A stretch of 64,000 bases of DNA from Larkinella sp051857545 (GCF_051857545.1 NZ_JBPZHB010000004.1:496001-560000), one strand, 5' to 3'. Positions 34,262 to 42,477 are shown, counted from the stretch's first letter. Numbers and translations are program-made. The notes: generated from the letters alone by a model not told the origin.

Positions 34262-35381
34262 TGTACAGCATTTTAACCTTATCGCTTAAATATTGCCATT
34301 CTTTTTCATTCTTTAATGAAATCACTGATTCTTCAAAAGTATTGTCAAACTTGTTAGAAAATAAGAAGTCAGCGTTAAGATTGGCAAGATCAACTTCTAG
34401 TATTATACTGGCTCTTTCAGAATCCCATTCTAATTGAATATTACCTTCCACTGTCGGAAAGATAGCTGGCATCTTTAAGTTTCGATTATAATATGAATTG
34501 AAATACTCGCCAAATATAAGTAAAGAATCGGTGTTAGGGGCCTTCCCATATCCATTAAACCAATTTTCTCCTAATTTGGATATGTGATTAAGTCTAACAT
34601 CTACATCGAATGGATCTAAAATATCCATTGATTCTATTAACTCAATCTTTATTAACCGGTCTTGTGCACTATATATGCCAGTTGCTTTAATTGAAACTCG
34701 GGTATTTTTCTCATATTCATTAAAGCCTTGAAGAATTATATCATAAAAATCACTTGCTATACTCGTATTATATTCTATACTATTTCCATCAAAAACTAAG
34801 GTAAAAGTTTTTGTTGCTTTATTTATACCGCTAATGGAAGCAATTGCTGAAATGTTTTCAGAATACTCAAGTCTTTCATTCCTCGAAAGTAGAAGCCTTT
34901 TTCTAACACCTTTGTTTAGAACAGCCTTGCTATCAAAATAAATGGATTCACCTTCTTGAAGATTTTTGCCAATTTTATTGAAATAATTTAGGTGTTTCTG
35001 GTCTAATAAATTGCTATAATTTTGGCCTTCATGAGCATTGCTTATAACTTCTATAACACGATCCCTAGCCCTTTCTAAATATCTGACAGATTGAGTGGGG
35101 GAGTTTTGGAACAAGCTGGCTGTTGCAACACTAGAAACAAGAAGAATTTTGGGTATAGTGCTACCCTCATCAAGCTTTGAAAGCTTTAAGCTAAAATTGT
35201 CGGTAAAGCCTTTAGGAACTCGTTTTCTATCTTTATTTTCTTCTAAATATATCTTTTTAGCTACTTCAAAAATTAATTCTCCTAAAGCCGTAAAATCCTC
35301 TAAAAGGTTTAGGGGTAGAGTATGGTCATCAAATCTTCTACCTTCTAGTCTAGGAGCTAAGAACTCTTCGTTATGTCCCAT
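34251..35381 (-). CDS. Uncharacterised 376-aa protein, first gene of an AT-rich pair
   Basis: About 376 aa from ATG 35381 (MGHNEEFLAPRLEGRRFDDH); an ORF to 35465 adds 28 residues. No signal or membrane segment is seen. The N-terminal half is helical (SLKLSKLDEGSTIPKILLVS); the middle is beta-rich (TKTFTLVFDGNSIEYNTSIA). No nuclease, NTPase or protease motif is apparent. It overlaps the 140-aa gene by 11 bases. A two-gene island at this location in a prophage is often a defence or exclusion module; that is inference. Confidence 0.65.
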   Translation of the reverse strand: MGHNEEFLAPRLEGRRFDDHTLPLNLLEDFTALGELIFEVAKKIYLEENKDRKRVPKGFTDNFSLKLSKLDEGSTIPKILLVSSVATASLFQNSPTQSVRYLERARDRVIEVISNAHEGQNYSNLLDQKHLNYFNKIGKNLQEGESIYFDSKAVLNKGVRKRLLLSRNERLEYSENISAIASISGINKATKTFTLVFDGNSIEYNTSIASDFYDIILQGFNEYEKNTRVSIKATGIYSAQDRLIKIELIESMDILDPFDVDVRLNHISKLGENWFNGYGKAPNTDSLLIFGEYFNSYYNRNLKMPAIFPTVEGNIQLEWDSERASIILEVDLANLNADFLFSNKFDNTFEESVISLKNEKEWQYLSDKVKMLYNEQ

Positions 35382-35562
35382 TCTATAAAGGGTTTGTATA
35401 GAAAAATAAAGTGTAAAGTTAGCACTTTTCAGGCACAAAGTGCTAAAATTTGGATTAAATCTCAAGCACTTTTGGTGCCATCCCCAATTTTATCATGGTA
35501 GTTTTCTAAAATTCACCTAATCAGTCAGTTCTACAATTTGATGAACAGTAATTGGTTTCTTC

Positions 35563-35613
35563 GCCAAATCCGCTTCCATTGCGGTTTGCTTCCGCAATGG
35601 AAGCGGATTTGGC
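35563..35613. repeat. Perfect 22-bp inverted repeat
   Basis: Arms 35563-35584 and 35592-35613 are exact reverse complements (GCCAAATCCGCTTCCATTGCGG) with a 7-base loop. It lies beside a decayed transposase and upstream of the 376-aa gene. It could be a repeat element or an insertion-sequence end. Confidence 0.75.
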
Positions 35614-35619
35614 AGAAGT

Positions 35620-35959
35620 TGAATTAGACAAAGTGTAGCGCAATCCCATGGCAGTGGTTCTCACCCTTTTTTAAGAAAGTATCAGTTTAACGTGTAAACC
35701 GACGCATGTGCATCCCCATGGTCAGATTTTGGTGTTCCACATACGAGGTAGAGATATGATCTGCGTCAGAGCAACGGTCAATATCCGTTTTGGTAGCTCC
35801 GACGTATGCCGGTGAACTACACCGTTTTTCGTTGCCTTCCCCGCCCTTAGTACTGTATATCTTTACAAGCTGGGTAAAGTCTACTTGACCTTTAAACGTT
35901 TCGTCAACTGCCTTTATAAGTTTACTTATCTTTGGCATATGGCAAAGATCGAAAGTCAC
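35620..35959 (-). pseudogene. IS1-like transposase remnant
   Basis: The 90-aa frame contains HISTSYVEHQNLTMGMHMRR, the strongly conserved C-terminal motif of IS1-family DDE transposases, preceded by VDFTQLVKIY and YVGATKTDI. The frame meets TAA right after MRRFTR, and the conserved continuation can still be read in the same frame as TDTFLKKGENHCHGIALHFV before another stop. No 5' half is present. This is a decayed remnant, not an active element. Confidence 0.78.
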
Positions 35960-36013
35960 TGATTAACCGGTCAAGTATTTTCAAAGTCAGATAAATTCAA
36001 ACTTAAACACTAC

Positions 36014-36634
36014 CTAAGCTTGCAATATCGCTATCTGGAATTTCAAAGTACTATTTTTAATTTTATTAAAGCTATTTTCAATACTTGTGATTCTATCATC
36101 TCGCATTTTTATAAACCCTTCTCGAACACGTAAAGGAGTGTTTTGCAATTCCTGTTCCTCTGTTGCAACTGGAGTATTAGTAAATAATTCTAAGGCATCA
36201 CCTAATTCACCATTAAGATTGTCACCAATCGTCATCACTCCCATTTCAACTTCTTTACATAATTCATTAACTAAATTAGCTGTCATTCTCATCCGTTTAA
36301 AGTATGCAGCAGCATTGGAGTACCCCATCTGATTGTTACTTTTCAGTTCAGATAAGCAAGCATCAATTTCTGTGTCCAATTGGCTAAGTCTTTGTACGAG
36401 CTGAGATTTTATATTATTATCTATCTCTTTTCGCCGATCAATAATTCTGGACACCCAATAAGCAGCAAAAAGGGTGACAGCTCCCGAGAAGATGTCACCC
36501 AAATCTATATTTTCACCAATACTGAATTGAGGGAAATTTAAATACTTGGCAATGAAAAAGCCAAGCAGGAAAGATGCCGCAATTAAACCTATTTCAATAA
36601 ACCCCGCTTTTCTTTTTTTCAGCTTCTCGGACAT
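36014..36634 (-). CDS. Two-TM coiled-coil protein, third gene of the GHKL/STAS-like operon
   Basis: About 206 aa from ATG 36634 (an ORF from 36649 adds 5). After a basic N-terminus (MSEKLKKRKAG) two hydrophobic helices lie at about 12-31 and 43-64 (IEIGLIAASFLLGFFIAKYL; FSGAVTLFAAYWVSRIID). A long helical cytoplasmic part follows (QLVQRLSQLDTEIDACLSEL). It overlaps the DUF4325 gene by 41 bases. No enzymatic motif. The layout suits a membrane effector or anchor controlled by the two upstream proteins. Confidence 0.72.
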   Translation of the reverse strand: MSEKLKKRKAGFIEIGLIAASFLLGFFIAKYLNFPQFSIGENIDLGDIFSGAVTLFAAYWVSRIIDRRKEIDNNIKSQLVQRLSQLDTEIDACLSELKSNNQMGYSNAAAYFKRMRMTANLVNELCKEVEMGVMTIGDNLNGELGDALELFTNTPVATEEQELQNTPLRVREGFIKMRDDRITSIENSFNKIKNSTLKFQIAILQA

Positions 36635-36938
36635 ACTCAAGAATATCATCTTTTAAATAAGGCTCATCATTTGAGATTACTTCCAAATACTTTTGCACTT
36701 TTTTGATTCCTTCTTCTCTAGCTAATCCTCCAAAGACTTCTTCTAAAAATGATGTACCATAACCAGCAGTGCCGTCTAATTGTACAACTAACGTTGAATT
36801 TTGATCAACAGCTTGATGAAATTTATCTGTTAATATTTTTTGGCGAAAAAGCTCACCAGAAAACTCTCCTTCCCAAATATAACGCGGGCCGGGTGTTTTC
36901 GTAAATTCTTTTGCAATATTCACAATTAATTGTTTCAT
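36594..36938 (-). CDS. STAS-like DUF4325 protein, second gene of the operon
   Basis: 114 aa. DUF4325 is a STAS-like family; the hallmarks here are GPRYIWEGEFSGELFRQKIL, the strand-turn VVQLDGTAGYGTSFLEEVFG and GGLAREEG. STAS proteins bind GHKL kinases as anti-anti-sigma-type switches. Here a GHKL protein is encoded directly upstream, with start and stop codons overlapping as ATGA (36935-36938). Partnership with it is inferred from this pairing. The usual phospho-acceptor serine could be the one in GYGTSFLEE, unproven. Confidence 0.82.
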   Translation of the reverse strand: MKQLIVNIAKEFTKTPGPRYIWEGEFSGELFRQKILTDKFHQAVDQNSTLVVQLDGTAGYGTSFLEEVFGGLAREEGIKKVQKYLEVISNDEPYLKDDILEYVREAEKKKSGVY

Positions 36939-38041
36939 ACCGGTAAATTTTCACTATTTATTGTCACTTCCCAACATACGAAGGTCCCATCGAAATGGTT
37001 CTCTAAAATGCGATACGCATTATTTTCTACATCAGCGTAGACGTCATTACTGATAACATGCAAATTAGAAAGTTGGTTACGATCCATAGTCTCCTTTAAT
37101 CCAGGCAGCCCTTTCCCCCTATAATGTTTTCCAGTTACAGTGGAGTGAAAAGCGCCATTTAACATTAATCGTAACAAATCGCTATTGTCTGCAAACTTAA
37201 AAAAACGTTGCATTGTACTTTGCCAATTTGCAAATTTATCAGATAACGGCTTAGTTTCCAAGCTTTTGAAGATTCCTACCCCAAAATCTATGAATGCAAA
37301 GCAAGCTTTATGTTCTGCCTGATCTAAATACATTGACAACCACCAGTGCTTATCTGCTGGTTTGTTTGGATCTGCATGATCTGTAGTATTTTGCATTAAC
37401 TCCACCAATGCCCGTTGTACGCCTGTGCATCTACGTTTTTCATGCCAGAGAAAGACAGCTGCCTGTTCAATCAATTTTGCAGTTTGACTCGAATCGACTG
37501 TTTTAAAGGCATGTGTGCAAATAATTTGATTTTTATCACCTATTCTATAACGAGCTTGATCATTGAAAGTTCGATTTAATCCATCAAAAAAGCCAGAATC
37601 TATCAAAATTTGTTTAGCTGTTCTATTAATCGGTAAATCACCTTGAAATCCTATACGTAAGGCTTTGAATCTCACCATTATAGATAAGAGGGCTACAATG
37701 GCGTCATAATCCAAAGTCTGAACTTTGAATAAGTGTACATAGACCTTGTCTCTTTTTTCGAATGCTTTGCGGAGCCTTTGGATAAAGAACAGTAATTGCT
37801 CTGGGTTATGCTTGAATGAGAGGTTCGCCGGGGCAGTGATATGCTTGTATGAACCGTATTTGTATTCCATTTTGGATTTCCATGCCTTATATCCTTCTTG
37901 AATACCTAGCCACATGCGATTTCGTTCTCGCCTGTATTCTTTGTGTTTTAATTTCCTTCTAAATTGTTTAATAGCTCTCTTAAGTGCAGTTGTTTTTTTT
38001 AAATTGCTACCCTTTTTCTTTTTTTTGTTTAATAAATTCAT
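36935..38041 (-). CDS. GHKL-type ATPase with N-terminal STAS-like region, first gene of the operon
   Basis: 368 aa from ATG 38041; an extension to 38146 needs a GTG inside a palindrome. A basic N-terminus (MNLLNKKKKKGSNLKK) is followed by a STAS-like segment at about 98-155 (KVYVHLFKVQTLDYDAIVAL). The C-terminal GHKL domain has an N box at about 214-222 (ELMQNTTDH), G1 at 252-256 (DFGVG) and G2 at about 309-315 (GKGLPGL). No phospho-histidine or receiver domain is present, so it resembles an anti-sigma/SpoIIAB-like or MORC-like ATPase more than a sensor kinase. Low GC, as for the rest of the cargo. Confidence 0.82.
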   Translation of the reverse strand: MNLLNKKKKKGSNLKKTTALKRAIKQFRRKLKHKEYRRERNRMWLGIQEGYKAWKSKMEYKYGSYKHITAPANLSFKHNPEQLLFFIQRLRKAFEKRDKVYVHLFKVQTLDYDAIVALLSIMVRFKALRIGFQGDLPINRTAKQILIDSGFFDGLNRTFNDQARYRIGDKNQIICTHAFKTVDSSQTAKLIEQAAVFLWHEKRRCTGVQRALVELMQNTTDHADPNKPADKHWWLSMYLDQAEHKACFAFIDFGVGIFKSLETKPLSDKFANWQSTMQRFFKFADNSDLLRLMLNGAFHSTVTGKHYRGKGLPGLKETMDRNQLSNLHVISNDVYADVENNAYRILENHFDGTFVCWEVTINSENLPV

Positions 38042-38138
38042 GAAATAGTTTATTTTTATGTTAAAAACAAGTCGAAAAATATAAATAATGTTGAAAAAAA
38101 GCGGAATTGCGATTAAGGCGTCCAATATTATAATTAAA

Positions 38139-38170
38139 AGAAACACTAAGTATAAATACTTAGTGTTTCT
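38139..38170. promoter_or_regulatory. 14-bp perfect inverted repeat upstream of the GHKL operon
   Basis: AGAAACACTAAGTA-TAAA-TACTTAGTGTTTCT at 38139-38170, about 100 bases before the chosen start of the GHKL gene. Exact dyads at this place are candidates for an operator; a terminator function is less likely because no gene ends here. Confidence 0.5.
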
Positions 38171-38256
38171 TAGTTAACGGTAATATTGAGAAATAGTAGA
38201 ATATTAACTAAACTGCCAAGTCTGTGCACTTCATTCCAGGAAGAAGTAGGCCCAGC

Positions 38257-38469
38257 TTACAAAATTGGCTCCTTTTGTAAACTATCCTCCGAAATTCAGC
38301 CTTGGGAAAATCTTTCACAATAGAAGTATTTTGGTTTACTAAATTCAGCTCTTTCGACAATTTGTAAACTTTGAATAAGTAAACCAGTTTTGTAAACCTT
38401 TTTTATGCCTCTTATGCACCTAGTGTGCCAGGGCCTGGACGGTATACATAAATACTCCATTTTGTAAAC
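38257..38469. promoter_or_regulatory. Iterated TTTGTAAAC sites upstream of the resolvase (res-like region)
   Basis: TTTTGTAAAC occurs at 38273-38282 and 38388-38397, TTTGTAAAC at 38361-38369 and 38461-38469. Related words are CTTACAAAA (38257-38265, inverted), GGTTTACT (38333-38340, inverted) and AGTAAACC (38378-38385). Directly and inversely repeated half-sites in front of a serine recombinase gene are the layout of res/crossover sites, where the enzyme also represses its own gene. Confidence 0.65.
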
Positions 38470-38477
38470 TCCTATTT

Positions 38478-39074
38478 ATGACCATTGGCTACGGAAGAGT
38501 ATCGACCCGCGATCAAAACCTGAACCTTCAGGAAGACGCTTTGAAAGCCGCCGGTTGTGAGCGGATCTATATGGAAAAGAAATCGGGTACCAGGCTGGCC
38601 AGGCCGGAACTGATCAAAATGCTGGAGCAAATCCGGGAAGGTGATATCGTCGTGGTATGGAAGCTCGACCGGCTGGCCCGCTCGACGGCTGATCTGATTC
38701 ACCTGATGAATGTGTTCCAGGAACGCAAAGTTGAGTTTCGGTGTGTGACCCAGCAGATCGATACCACCACACCCCTGGGCAAATTCTATTTTACGATTAT
38801 GTCGGGCTTGGCTCAGTTGGAAGTAGAGCTCACCAGGGAGCGGAGCGAAGCTGGTCGTGAAGCGGCTCGGCTTCGTGGAATTAAAGGTGGCCGAAAACCG
38901 GGACTTTCAAAAACGGCCGATATAAAAGCGAATGCCGCCGTCACTTTATACAAGGATGGCAATTCGACCAGCCTGATTATGAAACAGCTTGGAATCGGTT
39001 CTAAGCGGACACTTTATCAGTGGTTGCGGATAAAGGGGGTAAAAGTCGGCGCAGAGAAGGTAGTAATGGCCTGA
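38478..39074 (+). CDS. Serine recombinase (resolvase/invertase family)
   Basis: 198-aa site-specific recombinase. The catalytic serine is S9 in GYGRVSTRDQN. The conserved arginine region VVVWKLDRLARS (about 54-65) and GKFYFTIMSGLAQLEVELTR follow; the long E helix leads to a C-terminal HTH (SLIMKQLGIGSKRTLYQWL). Size and order match Tn3-resolvase/Hin-type small serine recombinases, not large integrases. Integration at a tRNA would normally use a tyrosine integrase, so this one probably resolves multimers or inverts DNA. Confidence 0.9.
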   Translation: MTIGYGRVSTRDQNLNLQEDALKAAGCERIYMEKKSGTRLARPELIKMLEQIREGDIVVVWKLDRLARSTADLIHLMNVFQERKVEFRCVTQQIDTTTPLGKFYFTIMSGLAQLEVELTRERSEAGREAARLRGIKGGRKPGLSKTADIKANAAVTLYKDGNSTSLIMKQLGIGSKRTLYQWLRIKGVKVGAEKVVMA

Positions 39075-39121
39075 AGTTGCCTTTACAAGGTAACATTTAT
39101 GGTTATTTCCACTTAAAAACA

Positions 39122-39379
39122 ATGAAAGTGAAGACTAAAATTTATTTGTGGTCAATGGATGGATCGGTTGAAATTGGTAAATCGCTCAAGTTTGCAGAGT
39201 TTATTGAGCAAATTGAAGCTTATTTTAACCAGTTTGGACACCTACCAAAAATAGGTGACTTAGTAAAGCCTGATCCGGATTCTGATACTATATCCGATGT
39301 TATTGCTGTTGATCGAATTGAATATGGAGGAATTGATGACGAAAGTTTTGTTATAAGTATCTCACTCAAAGTAGAATAA
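39122..39379 (+). CDS. Hypothetical protein
   Basis: 85 aa from ATG 39122 (MKVKTKIYLWSMDGSVEIGK), acidic, alpha/beta. It starts 47 bases after the resolvase stop and ends 37 bases before a terminator. No family recognised. Confidence 0.55.
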   Translation: MKVKTKIYLWSMDGSVEIGKSLKFAEFIEQIEAYFNQFGHLPKIGDLVKPDPDSDTISDVIAVDRIEYGGIDDESFVISISLKVE

Positions 39380-39416
39380 GGATAATAAAGCCGACAGGAC
39401 TTCCTTGTCTATATAA

Positions 39417-39454
39417 AATAATAAAGCCCGGCCAATCGACCGGGCTTTATTATT
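39417..39454 (+). terminator. Rho-independent terminator
   Basis: AATAATAAAGCCCGG paired with CCGGGCTTTATTATT, 15 bp, 8-base loop, followed by TTA. Ends the resolvase/39122 transcript; the symmetric A/T flanks may act on both strands. Confidence 0.88.
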
Positions 39455-39564
39455 TTATATACTACTAAAGATCAGGCACGGTTACGATATTTTTATAGTT
39501 ACTTTCCATCAGTATTTTTATTTAAACTCCGCCTTTTTACTTTACCTCACTAAACTCTTTTTTC

Positions 39565-40644
39565 ATGGCTGTACCTAAAGGAACTATTTGGGAGTGTGCA
39601 CCACATACCCGTGCCAAACACTTAATTTTACAAAAATATTTACAAGCTTGGTTTCCTATATTAAAAAAATATCACTTTAAAGTTATTTACATCGACGGGT
39701 TTGCCGGGCCTGGACAATACCTAAAAGGAGAAAAAGGGTCACCAATCGTGGCATTGGATGTGGCAAAACAACACGGAGAGAGGCTGAATGGTGAACTTAG
39801 TTTTTTGTTTGTAGAAAGTGAGCCAAAAAGGGCTGAACATTTGAAATCTGTAATTGATTCAGATACTTACCCCGATAACTTTAAAATCAAAGTTGACAAC
39901 AGAGAATTTAAGATAGTACTAGAAGCTGTTTTAAATCGGATTCATGAAGTTAAGCTGGAAAGTGCTCCAATATTCGCATTCATTGACCCTTTCGGCTTTA
40001 GTGGAGTTCCTTATTCACTTATAAGCCGCCTTTTAACGTTGTCAAGAACAGAGGTATTTGTATATTTTGCTAGGGAGAGCGTAAATAGATTTTTGACACA
40101 GTCTAATGTTGAACAGCATATACAAGAACTTTTTGGGCTTGAAAAAATCGATTTACCAAGAGGAGTAAACCGGTCTGAACAACTAAAAATCCTTTATGAG
40201 GAAAGACTTAAAGAAGTAGCAAGATATGTTGGTGCCTTTACCATGCTGGACGACAAAGGTCAACCTATATATGACTTGTTTTTTGCCAGTAATCATTGCC
40301 TAGGTTACGTAAAAATGAAAGAAGCTATGTGGGGAGTTGATGAGTCTGGAGGTTTTAGATTTTCTGATAAGGATGACCCCAATCAAGGAACATTGTTTAA
40401 AAGTGACCCAGTGAGCCCACTCATCAAGAAATTGAAAGAAATTTTCAATAAAAGAATAAAGGTTTTTGTAGATGAAATTGAGAAATACGTAAATGAGGAA
40501 ACTGTTTTTTTGGCTAAACATATGAAAGAAGGCCTGAAAAGAATGGAAGCTGAAAAAGAAGTATATGTTCATCCTGTGAAAGCCGATGGTCAACCAAGAA
40601 AAGGTAAGTTCTTTGCAAATGGAACCATCATTGATTTTTATTGA
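39565..40644 (+). CDS. tcmP: Three-Cys-motif partner protein TcmP
   Basis: 359 aa. The start (MAVPKGTIWECAPHTRAKHL), YIDGFAGPGQY, LFVESEP and FAFIDPFGFSGVPY are characteristic of the TcmP family, whose members occur next to three-Cys-motif DUF5131 proteins. The N-terminal half resembles a SAM-dependent methyltransferase fold (DGFAGPG as glycine loop, IDPFG as a motif IV-like acidic site); that reading is inference. The C-terminal part is helical and charged. Low GC, with its partner 74 bases downstream on the same strand. Confidence 0.88.
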   Translation: MAVPKGTIWECAPHTRAKHLILQKYLQAWFPILKKYHFKVIYIDGFAGPGQYLKGEKGSPIVALDVAKQHGERLNGELSFLFVESEPKRAEHLKSVIDSDTYPDNFKIKVDNREFKIVLEAVLNRIHEVKLESAPIFAFIDPFGFSGVPYSLISRLLTLSRTEVFVYFARESVNRFLTQSNVEQHIQELFGLEKIDLPRGVNRSEQLKILYEERLKEVARYVGAFTMLDDKGQPIYDLFFASNHCLGYVKMKEAMWGVDESGGFRFSDKDDPNQGTLFKSDPVSPLIKKLKEIFNKRIKVFVDEIEKYVNEETVFLAKHMKEGLKRMEAEKEVYVHPVKADGQPRKGKFFANGTIIDFY

Positions 40645-40717
40645 GTAATGATTTGGAAGCGTCTTTGTATTATATTCGACATTTATATTATATTTATATT
40701 ACAAAAATCAGATAACT

Positions 40718-41437
40718 ATGGCTAAATCGTCGATTGAATGGACCGACATGACCTGGAACCCGACGACTGGTTGCGATAAATTGTCGGCAGGGTGTAAATT
40801 CTGTTACGCTGAGATCATGTCTAGGCGACTGAAAGCAATGGGTCTAGAAAAGTATAAAAAGGGCTTTAAACTGGCTTTACACGCAGATCAGATCAATTTG
40901 CCTTATACATGGAAAAAGCCTAAGACGGTCTTTGTAAACTCCATGTCTGACCTTTTCCACAACAATATTCCACTAGAATTTATACAGCAGGTATTTAAAG
41001 TAATGAATGACTGTCCACAACATGTTTTTCAGGTGTTGACTAAACGAGCTGAGGTTTTGGAAAAATATTCACCTTTTTTAACTTGGACTCCAAACATCTG
41101 GATGGGGGTTTCTGTTGAAGACAGCCGCGTTATTCATAGGGTTGACGGATTACGCCATTCTGGGGCACAGACCAAATTCTTGTCCCTAGAGCCGTTATTA
41201 GGTCCTATACCTGACTTGAACCTTTCCGGGATTCATTGGGCTATTGTTGGTGGTGAATCAGGTCCAAAAGCAAGACCTATAAAAGAAGACTGGGTGCAAG
41301 ATATTCGACAGCAATGCGATGCTGCTGGCGTGGCCTTTTTTTTTAAACAGTGGGGTGGTCGTAACAAGAAAGAAGCTGGACGTTTTTTAAACGGGCGAAC
41401 ATACGATGAAATGCCAGAGCGAAAAATGGCTGCTTAG
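40718..41437 (+). CDS. Phage Gp37/Gp68-like three-Cys-motif protein (DUF5131)
   Basis: 239 aa. Three cysteines C19, C26 and C29 in TTGCDKLSAGCKFCYAE form the three-Cys motif, which resembles a metal or Fe-S cluster site. Further family markers: SSIEWTDMTWNPTTG at the start, FVNSMSDLFH, WMGVSVED and WAIVGGESG. Biochemical function is unknown for the family; radical-SAM-like chemistry has been suggested from the cysteines, but the spacing is not the canonical CxxxCxxC. It pairs with TcmP. Confidence 0.88.
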   Translation: MAKSSIEWTDMTWNPTTGCDKLSAGCKFCYAEIMSRRLKAMGLEKYKKGFKLALHADQINLPYTWKKPKTVFVNSMSDLFHNNIPLEFIQQVFKVMNDCPQHVFQVLTKRAEVLEKYSPFLTWTPNIWMGVSVEDSRVIHRVDGLRHSGAQTKFLSLEPLLGPIPDLNLSGIHWAIVGGESGPKARPIKEDWVQDIRQQCDAAGVAFFFKQWGGRNKKEAGRFLNGRTYDEMPERKMAA

Positions 41438-41517
41438 CTTTTGATTAGCAATCATATGCGTTGCTTGAGTGCCAAATTCAAACAAGAAAGGTGCTTTTAG
41501 TTCTAAAAGACAAATGT

Positions 41518-41545
41518 AAGCCCGATCAATTGACCGGGCTTTTTC
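41518..41545 (+). terminator. Rho-independent terminator
   Basis: AAGCCCG...CGGGCTT followed by TTTTCG; it ends the TcmP/DUF5131 transcript and lies convergent to the hicB stop. Confidence 0.82.
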
Positions 41546-41565
41546 GTTTAATGGGTCTTGTAAAA

Positions 41566-41988
41566 TCAGGCAATTTGCACCTGCAAGAGTTCGTTGGCCA
41601 ACTCGTGCACCGCTTTTTCGATCCGTTTAGCCTGTTGCTCAGACGGATGTTTTACGCCAGATGCATATTGTCTGGCCAAGCCTTTATTAATTCCCGCCTT
41701 CTCAGCGATCACGTTGATTTTAACGGCGTTGAATACTTCAAAAAACGCCGTCAGATCGTAGACGTAATTGAACTCAATATCATTGGGATTGACGCCAGCC
41801 CAGTACGGATCGTCTTTCAATTCGTGTTCTATTGAATCCGCAATTAAATCACGAATGTTTTGTGTGATTTCTGCCACGTTGGCCCCAACCGTGGTGTGCA
41901 GAAAACCTTCTTTGTCCTCACCGGGATCATAAGAGAGACGGCCCCAGAGTTCGCCGTCACCCTTTTCTAAAATGATTGTTTGTTTCAT
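41566..41988 (-). CDS. hicB: HicB-type antitoxin with C-terminal HTH
   Basis: 140 aa. An N-terminal partly degenerate RNase-H-like HicB fold (MKQTIILEKGDGELWGRLSY, then HTTVGANVAEITQNI) is followed by a C-terminal HTH (AEKAGINKGLARQYASGVKH) that should bind DNA and repress the operon. Length and domain order fit HicB antitoxins with Xre-like tails. It follows the hicA toxin gene in the same direction, with about 105 bases between. Confidence 0.8.
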   Translation of the reverse strand: MKQTIILEKGDGELWGRLSYDPGEDKEGFLHTTVGANVAEITQNIRDLIADSIEHELKDDPYWAGVNPNDIEFNYVYDLTAFFEVFNAVKINVIAEKAGINKGLARQYASGVKHPSEQQAKRIEKAVHELANELLQVQIA

Positions 41989-42073
41989 TGCTTTAGCTCA
42001 ATACGATTCAGTTAAAATTTACGAAATTATCCTTTTCAGCATTTAACCTACTCAACCTCAAAGAGTAAAGGTG

Positions 42074-42089
42074 CCCGCCGGAGCGGGCT
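42074..42089. terminator. Hairpin in the hicA-hicB gap
   Basis: GCCCGC-CGGA-GCGGGC with a T-rich tail only on the plus strand. On the minus transcript it could attenuate reading from hicA to hicB, or it may protect against plus-strand transcription. Confidence 0.5.
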
Positions 42090-42093
42090 TCCC

Positions 42094-42279
42094 TTATTTT
42101 AATTTGGCTTGTTTTAGAAGGTCGTTCAGGATGCCGGGTTTCAAATCTTTTTTCCCGTGGTCTGGAATCGAAATGTGACCTTTAATGTCGGGATGTTTGA
42201 AAATCCGGTGGCTTCCTTTCCGGCGATCTTCGTACCAGCCTTTCTCCTCGATTAGTTTGATTAGGTCAGTTGCCTTCAT
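42094..42279 (-). CDS. hicA: HicA-type toxin (mRNA interferase)
   Basis: 61 aa, dsRBD-like fold. The catalytic histidine is in RRKGSHRIFKHP, followed by ISIPDHGKKDLKPGILNDLL, the standard HicA C-terminal motif. It cleaves mRNA when not bound by HicB. Its promoter region upstream contains three GTAGC-N6-GCTAC dyads at a constant 34-base spacing. Confidence 0.9.
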   Translation of the reverse strand: MKATDLIKLIEEKGWYEDRRKGSHRIFKHPDIKGHISIPDHGKKDLKPGILNDLLKQAKLK

Positions 42280-42308
42280 CGGGGTTGCTTATTTAGTACG
42301 TATCAAAG

Positions 42309-42392
42309 GTAGCCTTTTTGCTACTTATGTCCAAATTTTAAAGTAACTTTTTTGCTACTTTTGTGAAAATAATTAGGTAGCAAAAAAGCTAC
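42309..42392. promoter_or_regulatory. Three phased GTAGC-N6-GCTAC operator-like dyads
   Basis: Sites at 42309-42324 (GTAGCCTTTTTGCTAC), 42343-42358 (GTAACTTTTTTGCTAC) and 42377-42392 (GTAGCAAAAAAGCTAC) are each 16 bases and start exactly 34 bases apart. They fill the divergent region between hicA and the small gene at 42478. A fourth copy lies at 42748-42763 before the next small gene. The simplest candidate binder is the HTH tail of HicB. Confidence 0.7.
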
Positions 42393-42477
42393 TTTTTTTT
42401 ATTGAAAAGACTTGACTTCGCGGCAACAAAGTGCGTCCTTTATATCATCAAAAACGATATAACACGCAGATAACCAG

